Below, piece after piece: positions 1 through 7,530 of a stretch of 20,401 nucleotides of DNA. Location: positions 1 through 20,401 of the forward strand of contig PXSE01000103.1 of assembly GCA_003022905.1 (NCBI GenBank). The letters run 5' to 3'. Each line of letters begins with the position of its first letter. Position 1 is the first letter of the stretch. This DNA is from Halobacteriales archaeon QS_9_68_42. GTDB taxonomy: Archaea > Halobacteriota > Halobacteria > Halobacteriales > Haloarculaceae. Under the pieces are notes generated by a model. The model ran no database searches, was not told where the DNA came from, and worked only from the letters and a program-made list of their open reading frames with translations. Made by a program: the position numbers and the translations under genes.

Positions 1-1
1 C

Positions 2-3000
2 GAGGGCCAGCGGTCCATCTCCATCGCCGAGTTCTTCGAGAAGAACAAGCAGATGCTCGGCTTCGACAGCGACGCGAAGGCGCTCGTCACGGCCGTCAAA
101 GAGGCCTGTGACAACTCGTTGACCTGGTCGACGCCGTTCGTCTACCGGTCGAGCGGCGAGACCAAACACCGCCCCATCGGCGAAGCCGTCGATGACCTGA
201 TAGAGTCGAACCGAGAAGACGTCCAGGTCAAGCGTGGCGGCGACCTCGAGAAGCTCCGGGTCGAAAACCTGGAAGCGCTCTCGTTCGACGACGGGTACGA
301 CCTCGACTTCCGGCGAATCAGCAGCGTTTTCCGGCACCGAGTCAACAGCGATATCTATCGTATCACCGTCGAGGGACGACGAGGGGTGGAGTTGACCGAT
401 TACCACAGCGTGTTCGTCCTCCGGGACGGCGAGATACGGTCGGTCGAAACGAGTGACATCAACGAGGACGACTACGTCGTGCTCCCCGACTCGGGGTGGA
501 GCGGCGAACCGAAGGAGCGCATCGACCTGCTGGCCGAACTGCTCGAACTCCCGCCGGAAACGACGGAGCCGGTCGGTCTGTACGGGGTCGAACACCTCCT
601 CGAACGGTACCACGAGGAAATCCTCGAGGCGGTCGACGAGCAGTATCGGATGAGCGATTTCAGAAAGTGTGACCGCCTCCCGCTCGACGTCGTCCGGGAA
701 CTCGACCTCGATATCTCGGAGTACGAGGACTGCGAACTCGGGTACCAATTCGGCGGTGCCGCCGTCCCGGCAGTCCTCAAGGTGACGGACGAGCTGGCGG
801 AACTGCTCGGCCTGTACGCCGCCGAGGGATGCGTGACCGGCAGCCGGGACGGACACGAGAAGGTGTACCTCTCGCTGGGCAGCCACGAGGAGGACCTGAT
901 TCGGTACGCCGAATCGCTCGTCGAGTCGGTGTTTTCGCTCTCGGCGTCGACCGTCGACGGCCACGAGACGGCGACGAACGTGACGATTCCCTCGAAGATG
1001 GTCGGCCTGGTGCTGAAGAGGGTGTTCGAGGCTGGAACGGGAGCCCCCGAAAAGCGGATTCCACGGTTCGTCTTCGACTTTCCGGCCCGGACCCGGGAAC
1101 GGTTCCTGCTCGGCTACGGGGCCGGCGACGGATATCCGACAGAGGACGTGATTCGAGCCCTGCGCGGCGGCAGTCGAATTTCGGCCGTCGAGTCGGACCG
1201 CATTACGTTCGCAACGACCTCCGAACGGCTCGCATCCGGCCTGCGGTATCTCTGCTCGTCCGTCGACTACGATACGACACAGGAGCGAAAGCCGGGCGAG
1301 ATCAGGACCATCGACGGGCGCGAGGCCAAATTCGACGAGTCGTACCTGCTCCATCTACGCACCGACCAGTCCGCCACGTCGCGGCAGAAGCTCCCCGCCG
1401 ACGAACTGGTTCGGGACGTCGAGGACCCGAAACTGACGTACAACCTCGACGGGCGGCAGACTTGGGTCGAGTCCGACCACGCGCTGGCGCTCGCGGACGG
1501 CGGCGGACTCGCGTTCCGGAACGACGGAAGACGGATAGCCGCCGGAGACCTGACGGCGCTTCCCGTCACCGACATCGAACGAATCGACTACGGGGGCGAG
1601 TGGGTGTACGACGTCTCCGTCCCCGGCGACGAGAACTTCATGGCAGGAACGGCACCCCTGGCGTGTCACAACTCCCTCGACGCCACCGAGGAGGCCGGCT
1701 CACGAAGGAGCAGGTGCCGAAGGTGTTCGGAAAACTGCTGTACGGCTCCCGTTTTCATGCCCGTGAACAAAAAAGGGGCCAGCAGGGAATCGGTATTTCA
1801 GCGGCTGTACTGTACTCTCAGTTGACTTCCGGGAAACCAGCGAAGGTCACCTCCAAGACCGAGAACAACGGCGACGCCCGCTACTTCGAGCTGACCATCG
1901 ACACCGACACCAACGAACCGGAAATAGACGTCGACGAGGCCGCCTCCTGGGAGCGACCCCACGGGACCCGCATCGAGCTGGAGATGGAGGCCAACATGCG
2001 GGCCCGCCAGCAGCTCCGCGACTATATCAAGTACACGGCGGTCGTCAATCCACACGCCCGCATCGAGTTCCACGAGCCCGCCGAGTCGTTCAAATTCGAG
2101 CGCGCGACCGACGAACTGCCGCCGGAGACCGAGGAGATACGCCCCCACCCCCACGGCGTCGAGCTGGGCACACTGTTAAAGATGCTGGAGGCGACCGATT
2201 CCTACTCCGTCTCCGGGTTCCTCCAGGGCGAGTTCACCCGCGTCGGGGCCAAAACTGCCGACGCCGTCCGCGACAATCTCCGGGACCGCCACTTCGGCCG
2301 AGGGGTTGCCTGGCGGCCGCCGCAGACCCACCAAGAGGCCGACGTCGAAACCGCGGTCCGGGGCGCCGTCGCCAACAAGAGCAGCGAGGCGACGAAGGCC
2401 TTCGCCGCGGCCGTCGCCGAGGCGGTCGGCGAGACGGACCGCATCGCCCACTCGGAACTCGACGGAATCGTCGGGGAGCACGCCGACGCGGTCGAGGGGG
2501 AGTTCGACGAGACCTTCGGCGCGACGGTCCGGGAGAACGCCGTCGAGGCCGCCTGGGAGCAGGTGGTCGACGAGCGGGCGGCCGATTGCTACGAGCTGGT
2601 CGACGAGGCGACCACGAAACGGAAGGACGACGCCGCAATCGAGGGGCTTTCCACCCGGCTGGCCGAGAAGTTCAAGAGCATGGACGACGGCCGCAACCGG
2701 GTTACCCGTGAGGAACTCCGGGAGTTCGTCGGCCGCGCGGCCGACGCGACCGAGGAGTACGACAATGCCACCTTCGGCGACACGGCCCGCGAGAACGTCA
2801 CCGACGCCGTCTGGGAGCGCGCCGTCACGGTTCCCGACGAGGTGCCGAAGGTGAGCGCGGTCGCCGACGACCGGGACGCCGCCGCACGCCTGCTGGAGGC
2901 GATGCGGGAGACCGACATCCTCGCGCCGCCGACGGACTGTCTGGCGCCCATCTCCGAGGAACTGGTCGACGCCGGCCTGCAGAAGGAGTACGACGCCGAG

Positions 3001-3750
3001 GCCGGCATCGCCTACGGCGGCAACCTCGAGGACGGCGGCGCCGTCGAGGTGCTCCGCTTCGCCAACCGCGTGCCGCTGGTCTACCAGCGCGGCGCCTGCG
3101 CCACCGTCGACGTCGTCAAGGACATCAACTGGCGGAACTACGGTCTCGACCAGCCTGGCGGGACCGGGATGCCGAACGGTCCCGCCGTGCTGATGGTCCA
3201 CGTCGCCTCGACGAACGTGCCGTTCACCAGCGAGTCGAAGGACGCCGTCGCCAACGTCCCCGAGATAGAGGACGAGATAGAGCTGGCGCTCCGCGAAGCG
3301 GCCCGGGAACTGAAGTCCTACCTCAATAAGCGGCGGTCGCTGCAGAAGCGCCGCCGCAAGCAGAACGTTATTGCGGACATTCTGCCGGAGATGGCCGAGA
3401 AGCTCTCGGAGGTGACCGACCGCGAACGGCTCGACGTCGAGGACTCGCTGGCCCGCATCATGAACAATGTGCTCGTCGAGCGGACGGTGAACGGCTCGAC
3501 GGTCGAACTCAGCGTCCACAACTTCGACGACACCGGCGTCGACGCCGAGGTGACCGAGATGGTCACCGCCGACCCCGGCGACCACGACGACGCGACCGTC
3601 GTCGAGATGGACGGCGAGTGGTTCCTGAAGTGGTCTCCGGCGGTGGCGGCCGACGAGACGGCGACGCTCGCCTATGAGATAGACGGCGACGCGGAGTTCG
3701 ACGTCTCCGTTGAGGGCATCGAAGCCGAGAAACTGACAATCAACGCCTAA
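2..3750 (+). CDS. top6B: DNA topoisomerase VI subunit B, partial at 5' end, intein-containing, frame broken by a deletion
   Basis: This is the ATPase subunit of the type IIB topoisomerase, which works as an A2B2 complex with Top6A encoded next door. The start lies outside the window; the first visible residues ([18 protein letters not shown]) match the usual N-terminus. The GHKL ATPase motif N1 (KEACDN) ends at base 115, the intein occupies 116-1672, and the host protein resumes with SLDATEEAG up to 1699. The reading frame then jumps: from 1702 it continues as [19 protein letters not shown], followed by the [12 protein letters not shown] motif, an H2TH-like helical region (about 2390-2830), the transducer domain ([11 protein letters not shown], about 3127-3160) and a C-terminal beta domain. 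About 27 residues, including the DxGxG motif of the ATPase, are missing at the jump. Top6A starts one base after the stop. Identity is certain; function as written is doubtful. Confidence 0.95.
116..1672 (+). mobile_element. Full-length intein with LAGLIDADG homing endonuclease, inserted in Top6B
   Basis: This is a 519-residue protein-splicing element. The N-terminal splice residue is Ser1 ([15 protein letters not shown], block A). Block B carries the LTDYH motif (Thr94, His97). The endonuclease has both LAGLIDADG helices, LLGLYAAEG with acidic Glu237 and [10 protein letters not shown] with Asp338, so it looks catalytically intact. Block F is [16 protein letters not shown], and block G ends ACHN (His518, Asn519) before host Ser+1. 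Removing it restores [15 protein letters not shown], the continuous N1 motif of the GHKL ATPase, which fixes both boundaries. Insertion into a conserved active-site motif is typical of inteins. The N-terminal residue is Ser rather than the commoner Cys. The element is open throughout with no internal stop, so the damage to top6B lies outside it. Confidence 0.95.
1697..1704 (+). other. Deletion and frameshift junction in top6B
   Basis: The host reading frame ends its normal match at Gly (GGC, 1697-1699) and picks up again one frame away at Thr (ACG, 1702-1704). Only two bases separate codons that should be about 27 codons apart in the family, so about 79 bases are absent. The missing part should hold the strand-turn-strand with the DxGxG ATP-binding motif. 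If nothing intervenes, translation runs in the wrong frame to a stop at 1823-1825. A short GGC-ATC type repeat at the ends of the lost segment could explain it, but that is inference from the family sequence. Confidence 0.85.
2398..2826 (+). repeat. Internal protein duplication in the Top6B H2TH-like region
   Basis: Two modules of about 57-61 residues follow each other. The first (2398-2568) ends [20 protein letters not shown], and the second (2644-2826) ends [20 protein letters not shown]. They share the pattern (D)xTFGxTxRENxxxAxWExxV and, upstream, an R-x-x-x-x-E-L-x-x-x-V-G-x-x-A-D-A pattern. The region lies where the family places its H2TH domain between the ATPase and transducer domains. 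Haloarchaeal subunits are longer than crenarchaeal ones, and this duplication accounts for part of the extra length. Confidence 0.7.
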
Positions 3751-3751
3751 T

Positions 3752-4858
3752 ATGAGCACCGACACCCAACCCGACGTCAGCGACGAACAGGCCCGACAGA
3801 AGCTCATCGACCTCGCGGCGGAGTTCTACGACCAGTTCGCCGACGGCACCGTCCCGCGAATGGAGATACCGACCCGGACGAAGAGCAACATCGTCTTCGA
3901 CGAGGAGGAGAACGTCTGGGTGTACGGCGACCGCCACTCGACGCGGTCGGCCAACAGCGTCAACGGCGCCCAAAAGCTCCTGAAGGCCGTCTACACCATC
4001 GAGTTCCTGGCCGACCAGCTCGAGGAGGGCCGCTCGTCGACACTGCGGGAGCTGTACTACCTCTCGGAGTCCTGGGACGAGGAGCGCGCACAGTTCAACG
4101 ACCAAGACGAGTCCAACCAGCTTGTCGAGGACCTCGAGATCGTCTCGGAGGTGACCCGCGAGGACTTCCACATGCGGCCCGAGGAGTCCGGCGCGACGGT
4201 GATGGGGCCGCTGTACCTCCGCGAGCAGACCCGCCGCGGCGAGCGGGAGATTCACTGTCAGAAGGACGTCGGCGAGGGGGGCTACCAGATTCCCAACAAC
4301 CCCGACACCATCGAGTTCCTCGAGGTCGACGCCGACTTCGTGCTGTGCGTCGAGACCGGCGGGATGCGCGACCGGCTGGTCGAGAACGGCTTCGACACGG
4401 AGTACGACGCCCTCATCGTTCACCTGAAGGGCCAGCCCGCCCGCGCGACCCGCCGGCTGACAAAGCGCCTCCGGGACGAACTCGGACTTCCCGTGGTGGT
4501 GTTCACCGACAGCGACCCGTGGTCGTACCGCATCTTCGCGTCGGTGTCGTACGGCTCCATCAAGTCCGCCCACCTCTCGGAGTACCTCGCCACGCCCGAA
4601 GCGGAGTTCGTCGGCATCCGCCCCCAGGACATCGTCGACTACGAGCTGCCGACCGACCCGCTCGCCGACTCCGACATCAACGCCCTCGAGTCCGAGCTCG
4701 ACGACCCGCGCTTCCAAGACGACTTCTGGACCGAGCAGATCGAGCTCCAGCTGGACATCGAGAAGAAGGCCGAACAGCAGGCGCTAGCCTCCCGCGGCCT
4801 AGACTTCGTGACCGACACCTACCTGCCGGAGCGGCTCGACGAGATGGACGTGCTGTAA
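3752..4858 (+). CDS. top6A: DNA topoisomerase VI subunit A
   Basis: This is the Spo11-like DNA-cleaving subunit of topoisomerase VI; it makes the double-strand break through a tyrosine and works with Top6B. The protein has 368 residues, normal for the family. The catalytic tyrosine is the second of the pair in [11 protein letters not shown] (Tyr103) within the winged-helix (CAP-like) domain. The Toprim domain shows VETGGM (Glu201) and TDSDPWSYR (Asp253, Asp255) for metal binding. The start ATG lies one base after the top6B stop, so the two are almost certainly co-transcribed and coupled. All key residues are present and the frame is intact, in contrast to the damaged partner. A functional enzyme would need a whole top6B elsewhere or a corrected sequence here. 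Confidence 0.97.
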   Translation: MSTDTQPDVSDEQARQKLIDLAAEFYDQFADGTVPRMEIPTRTKSNIVFDEEENVWVYGDRHSTRSANSVNGAQKLLKAVYTIEFLADQLEEGRSSTLRELYYLSESWDEERAQFNDQDESNQLVEDLEIVSEVTREDFHMRPEESGATVMGPLYLREQTRRGEREIHCQKDVGEGGYQIPNNPDTIEFLEVDADFVLCVETGGMRDRLVENGFDTEYDALIVHLKGQPARATRRLTKRLRDELGLPVVVFTDSDPWSYRIFASVSYGSIKSAHLSEYLATPEAEFVGIRPQDIVDYELPTDPLADSDINALESELDDPRFQDDFWTEQIELQLDIEKKAEQQALASRGLDFVTDTYLPERLDEMDVL

Positions 4859-4894
4859 TCGCCGGGAACGTCTTGCGGGTCCTGCCTGGCCCCC

Positions 4895-4916
4895 CGTCCT
4901 CGGGCTTTTCTTCTCG
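4895..4916 (+). terminator. Possible T-rich terminator after top6A, overlapping the next promoter
   Basis: A pyrimidine-rich stretch with TTTTCTTCT lies about 40-55 bases after the top6A stop. Archaeal RNA polymerase stops at T-rich non-template tracts. The same tract lies 22-30 bases ahead of the next ATG (4934) and could also serve as its poor TATA element. The evidence is composition only. Confidence 0.3.
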
Positions 4917-4933
4917 CCGCACCTCGCTGACGT

Positions 4934-5194
4934 ATGGAGTGGCGCTGTGCGGACTGCGGCCGGGCCCATGACGAGCCTCCGGAGCAGTGCGCCTGTGGCT
5001 CCTCGAACGTCGAACCCGCGACGGACGAGGCGGACCGGTACTCGCTGCTCGGCGTCCGCCGGCGCCTGCTGTCGCCGCTGGAGGCCGACCGAAGCCTGGT
5101 CCGCGATGAGCCGTACGTGACGCTCCTGTTCCGGGCGGTGGTCGCTCTGACGCTCCTCGCGCTACTGGTGGTCGTCGTCTTCGTCCTCGTCTAG
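4934..5194 (+). CDS. Small zinc-ribbon protein with C-terminal membrane anchor, unknown function
   Basis: An 86-residue protein begins with MEWRCADCGRAH and continues to CACG, giving CxxC (Cys5, Cys8) and CxC (Cys19, Cys21) pairs that can form a zinc ribbon. An acidic and then basic linker follows. The last 25 or so residues (TLLFRAVVALTLLALLVV and onward) form one hydrophobic helix that reaches the C-terminus, so it is probably a tail-anchored membrane protein with the ribbon in the cytoplasm. It resembles a type of short hypothetical common in haloarchaea, but I cannot name a family. Its last 33 bases overlap the end of the convergent hydrolase gene, which is unusual. Confidence 0.75.
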   Translation: MEWRCADCGRAHDEPPEQCACGSSNVEPATDEADRYSLLGVRRRLLSPLEADRSLVRDEPYVTLLFRAVVALTLLALLVVVVFVLV

Positions 5195-5986
5195 GACGGC
5201 GTCGACGCCCCGCGACCGACAGTCCTCGACGAACGCCGCGGCGTCCGTCTCGATGGCCTCGAAGGTGTCGTAGTGGACCGGGACCACGAGTTCGGGGTCC
5301 AGCGACTCCGCGAGTTCGGCCGCGGCGTGGCGGTTCATCGTGAACGTTCCGCCGATGGGCGGGCAGAACACGTCGACGTCGAGGCGTCCGTGGCCGTCCA
5401 GCACGTCGGTGTCGCCGGGCCAGTACACCGTGGTGCCGCCGAGGGTGACGAGGAAGCCGCAGCCGAACCCCTCCGGGTGGTAGGGGTCGCCGTTCGGCCG
5501 GACGTGCGGCCCCTCGGGGTCGTTGTACGCGGGCGTGGTCCGGACAATGGCGTCGTCGACGAGGATGTCCGCCTCGTCGTCGACCCGTCGGACCTCGAAG
5601 GGAAGCTCCGCGGGCCGCTCGACGTCACGGTCGATGCGGTGGGTGTTGATTCCCTCGAAGGCGACGAGCATCGCGTCCGGACCGGCCACCGTCCGGACGC
5701 CGTCGGTGTCGTAGTGGTGGTCGTGGCTGACGCAGACGATGTCGCCGTCCCCGAGGGCCTGCGATTCCGGCCCGGAATCGTCGGTCGTGGCCCCGGACCC
5801 GTCCCCGTAGCCGTCGAGGACGCCGTACCGCCCGGGGTCGAGGTAGACGACGGTGTCGTCCGCCGCGAGTCGGACCGTCGCGTAGCCGAGCCACGCTATC
5901 TCGAGGTTGCCGTGGGCTATCACGGGCGGAGGGAGGGTCTCCAGCGTCTCAAGTTCGACGGTCTCCAGATCCGACTTCCGCTTCAT
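5162..5986 (-). CDS. Metallo-beta-lactamase-fold hydrolase (UlaG-like), haloarchaeal type
   Basis: This 274-residue protein of the metallo-beta-lactamase fold is of the L-ascorbate-lactonase/UlaG-like kind; the substrate is unknown. Visible elements, in order, are the N-terminal strand GNLEIAWLGYATVRL, the metal motif VSHDHHYDTDG, the turn GCGFLVTLGGTTVYWPGDTD (metal-bridging Asp) and the late His strand LVVPVHYDTFEA. The metal motif reads HxHxYD-Thr instead of the textbook HxHxDH; I recall this variant from related haloarchaeal proteins, so it looks like a subfamily trait and not damage. The start ATG (complement of 5984-5986) lies three bases from the edge of a 72-base palindrome, and no TATA box is evident at the usual distance. 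The 3' end overlaps the convergent zinc-ribbon gene by 33 bases. Confidence 0.88.
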   Translation of the reverse strand: MKRKSDLETVELETLETLPPPVIAHGNLEIAWLGYATVRLAADDTVVYLDPGRYGVLDGYGDGSGATTDDSGPESQALGDGDIVCVSHDHHYDTDGVRTVAGPDAMLVAFEGINTHRIDRDVERPAELPFEVRRVDDEADILVDDAIVRTTPAYNDPEGPHVRPNGDPYHPEGFGCGFLVTLGGTTVYWPGDTDVLDGHGRLDVDVFCPPIGGTFTMNRHAAAELAESLDPELVVPVHYDTFEAIETDAAAFVEDCRSRGVDAVLDEDEDDDHQ

Positions 5987-6168
5987 ACTGGTTGCTGTAA
6001 CTGCTTACCGGTACGACCGCACGATGGCGCGCGGTCGATCCGGTAACGACCTACAGTAACCGCTATCAGCCAGTCCCGGCCTCGGTGTCCCGGCGTGTAG
6101 GCAGAGTCGAGGCTGTTCAACACGAGGCCCTCATTGCCCGCCACAGGCGCCGCCTCCAGCACGGTCAT
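5983..6168 (-). CDS. Doubtful small ORF ahead of the hydrolase gene
   Basis: A 61-residue frame begins MTVLEAAPVAGNEG and its stop TGA overlaps the ATG of the hydrolase (ATGA). That arrangement would fit translational coupling. Its C-terminal third is encoded by the palindrome and looks random (basic, Cys, Gln). No family is recognised and no clear promoter is visible. It may be the remnant of a gene whose end was replaced by the palindrome, or simply chance coding in GC-rich DNA. Confidence 0.2.
   Translation of the reverse strand: MTVLEAAPVAGNEGLVLNSLDSAYTPGHRGRDWLIAVTVGRYRIDRAPSCGRTGKQLQQPV
5990..6061. repeat. 72-base near-perfect palindrome (large hairpin or miniature element)
   Basis: Bases 5990-6023 pair with 6028-6061 around a four-base centre (6024-6027). 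Position i pairs with 12051 minus i: ten pairs at the outer end (one G-T), seven from 6005 to 6011, seven from 6014 to 6020, and two next to the centre, with about seven mismatches in 34. The outer arms read GGTTGCTGTA and TACAGTAACC. Pairing falls to one wobble and then ends outside these points. The position between a start codon and non-coding sequence fits a miniature inverted-repeat element or a strong structural or regulatory hairpin; I cannot tell which from one copy. Confidence 0.85.
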
Positions 6169-6291
6169 CTCCTCGGGTTCGTCGTCGGACGGTATGGCTC
6201 GCGGTGGGGTCGGGGAGACGCCACCGGTCGGCGTCGAAGCGCGGAGCCGGTCGGCCGCGATTCAGTTATCGGGCGAGACAATACCGGCAGA

Positions 6292-6297
6292 AAACGG
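6292..6297 (-). terminator. Possible T-tract terminator after psmB
   Basis: On the minus strand a TTTT run (complement of AAAA) follows the psmB stop by about 40 bases, with GC-rich sequence able to fold just ahead of it. Short T-tracts are the usual archaeal termination signal. The rest of 6062-6335 holds no gene I can support apart from the doubtful ORF listed separately. Confidence 0.3.
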
Positions 6298-6335
6298 CGA
6301 CTCGGCCGACCGGAGCCGCGAGAGAGTCGAGCGAT

Positions 6336-7055
6336 CTACAGCAGTTCCTCGAAGTCCTTGTGGCCGGCGATGTCGACGCCCTCGTCGGTAACCTCGGCGA
6401 GGTAGACGCCGTTGCCGGACCCAGTGTCGCGCTCGACGGCGGCCCTGACGGCCGACGCGGCGACCTGCTTTGCCTTCTCGTTGGACATGTCCTCCTCGTA
6501 CTCCCGCTCGAGGGTGCCGTAGGCGACGGTCAGCCCCGACCCGGTGACGGTGTAGTCGTCGGCCATGACGCCGCCGGCGGGGTCGATGGAGTAGACGTGG
6601 TGGCCGTCGTCGTCGATCCCGCCGAGGATGGGGTTGATGGCGAAGAACGGGCCGCCGCGGGCGAAGTTGCCCGCCAGCGTCGCCAGCGCCTCGATGGAGA
6701 TGTCCTCCCCGCGGCGGGCCTCGTAAAGGTTGATCTCCGCCTCCAGCGAGCGGATGAACGACTGGGCGCCGCCGACGGACCCGACGAGCGTCAGGGCCGC
6801 GTTGGGGTGAATCTGCTCGACCTTCTGGACGTTCTTGTTGGAGACGAACCGCCCGCCCAGCGACGCGCGCATGTCCGTGGCGATGACGACGCCCTCGGCT
6901 GTCGTGATGCCGACCGTCGTCGTCCCCGTCTTGTTGACGCTCTTGAGGTCCTCCTCGGTGAGGTCGTTGGAGGGCACCTCGCCGAGTTCGGGTTCGTACG
7001 GCGAGAGCGTGTGGTCTTGGCCGGTTCGCGGCAGGGAGGAATCTGGCTGTCGCAT
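6336..7055 (-). CDS. psmB: Proteasome beta subunit (20S core protease), with propeptide
   Basis: This is the threonine protease subunit of the 20S proteasome; with the alpha subunit it forms the cytoplasmic chamber that degrades proteins handed over by AAA ATPases. The ATG at 7053-7055 gives 239 residues and a 44-residue acidic propeptide ending VNKTG, just before the catalytic Thr (TTTVGITT). Propeptides of this length are usual in haloarchaea and are removed by self-cleavage. The mature part keeps Asp17 (IATDMRASLGG) and Lys34 (VQKVEQIHP), which equals the usual Lys33 because of one inserted glycine. GSVGGAQSF and SGSGLTVAYG are also typical. A TATA-like element lies about 29 bases ahead of this ATG, supporting a leaderless start here. 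A longer open frame upstream is not needed. Confidence 0.96.
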   Translation of the reverse strand: MRQPDSSLPRTGQDHTLSPYEPELGEVPSNDLTEEDLKSVNKTGTTTVGITTAEGVVIATDMRASLGGRFVSNKNVQKVEQIHPNAALTLVGSVGGAQSFIRSLEAEINLYEARRGEDISIEALATLAGNFARGGPFFAINPILGGIDDDGHHVYSIDPAGGVMADDYTVTGSGLTVAYGTLEREYEEDMSNEKAKQVAASAVRAAVERDTGSGNGVYLAEVTDEGVDIAGHKDFEELL

Positions 7056-7080
7056 TGCCCGCAGATAGAAACTGACCGCT

Positions 7081-7088
7081 GATAAAAC
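7081..7088 (-). promoter_or_regulatory. TATA box of psmB
   Basis: On the minus strand the sequence GTTTTATC lies 26-33 bases ahead of the psmB ATG. This is the spacing expected for an archaeal TATA box when transcription begins at or next to the start codon. Confidence 0.6.
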
Positions 7089-7116
7089 CTTCCCGGTCGT
7101 GCCGTCGGGCGTACTG

Positions 7117-7140
7117 CCTGAAGCTGTTCGTTGCTTCGGG
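7117..7140 (-). terminator. Hairpin between the 57-residue membrane protein gene and psmB
   Basis: An 8-base stem (CCTGAAGC with GCTTCGGG, one wobble pair) and an 8-base loop lie between the stop of the upstream minus-strand gene and the psmB promoter. It may end the upstream transcript. No strong T-tract follows directly, so this is tentative. Confidence 0.3.
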
Positions 7141-7176
7141 ATGTCGGAATTCCGTCGGAGCTTACGTTCAGCAGAA

Positions 7177-7350
7177 TTAGGCCGCGCCTGCCCGCTCGTA
7201 AGCCGCTCCGAGTCGGTCGACGACCCGGTCGACCGGGAGGTGAATGCCGGCCCGTTCCGCGACGAGCGCGACCGGCAACAACACGATGCCGAGGGCGATG
7301 CTGAACTGGTACAGGGCGAACACGAGCGCCCGGTACGGATTGAATCCCAT
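7177..7350 (-). CDS. 57-residue single-span membrane protein, haloarchaeal, unknown function
   Basis: This short gene reads MGFNPYRALVFALYQFSIAL, then a very hydrophobic stretch (IVLLPVALVAERAG), then a charged tail with DRVVDRLGAAYERA, and stops with TAA. It has one membrane helix of about 22 residues (residues 10-31) and a soluble, probably helical, C-terminal segment. I recall very similar short proteins from other haloarchaea, but no function is known to me. The ATG lies 24-32 bases after a TATA-like element. The gene is transcribed toward psmB, about 120 bases away, but psmB has its own promoter. Confidence 0.75.
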   Translation of the reverse strand: MGFNPYRALVFALYQFSIALGIVLLPVALVAERAGIHLPVDRVVDRLGAAYERAGAA

Positions 7351-7373
7351 GTACACCGCCGGAACCGACCGAC

Positions 7374-7382
7374 GTACATAAC
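7374..7382 (-). promoter_or_regulatory. TATA-like element of the 57-residue gene
   Basis: On the minus strand GTTATGTAC lies 24-32 bases ahead of the ATG at 7350, the right place for a leaderless haloarchaeal promoter. The match to a TATA consensus is only fair. Confidence 0.4.
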
Positions 7383-7530
7383 GTTTGCTCCGATTTCGAG
7401 CGGGGAATAGTAAATCATGCGGGATTGTGGCGCCGCTGTCGTGCGGTTTTCGGAGCCGCGGGTTAGTGTAAGCCGGCAGTCACGAGTCACGGGTCGTTCG
7501 GATAGCAACCGTACGTGCCCCGGTCAATCC

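Noticed and set aside
107..1675. Alternative intein start at Cys of KEACDN
   Set aside because: Cutting there would remove the Asp-Asn of the N1 motif from the host protein; cutting before Ser restores the family sequence exactly.
829..1699. Upstream extension of the second top6B frame, open inside the intein region
   Set aside because: It is an arginine-rich off-frame reading of the intein; the intein frame has all motifs. Only the part from 1702 onward is real.
2176..3807. Long minus-strand frame opposite top6B
   Set aside because: It is antisense to a strongly conserved domain, has low-complexity Val, Gly, Arg and Asp content and no recognisable motif; such shadows are common at this GC content.
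3740..4717. Long minus-strand frame opposite top6A
   Set aside because: It mirrors the codons of top6A, which has clear catalytic motifs; no promoter or family.
5273..6046. Long plus-strand frame opposite the hydrolase
   Set aside because: Antisense shadow rich in Val, Asp and Arg; the hydrolase on the minus strand has family motifs.
6204..7082. Long plus-strand frame opposite psmB
   Set aside because: Antisense shadow; psmB is certain.
7099..7410. Plus-strand 103-residue frame
   Set aside because: It lies opposite the 57-residue membrane protein gene, which has a membrane helix and promoter; the plus-strand reading has no such features.
7056..7508. N-terminal extension of the psmB frame upstream of 7055
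   Set aside because: The extension is Ser/Arg-rich, crosses the psmB TATA box and the 57-residue gene, and is absent from the family.
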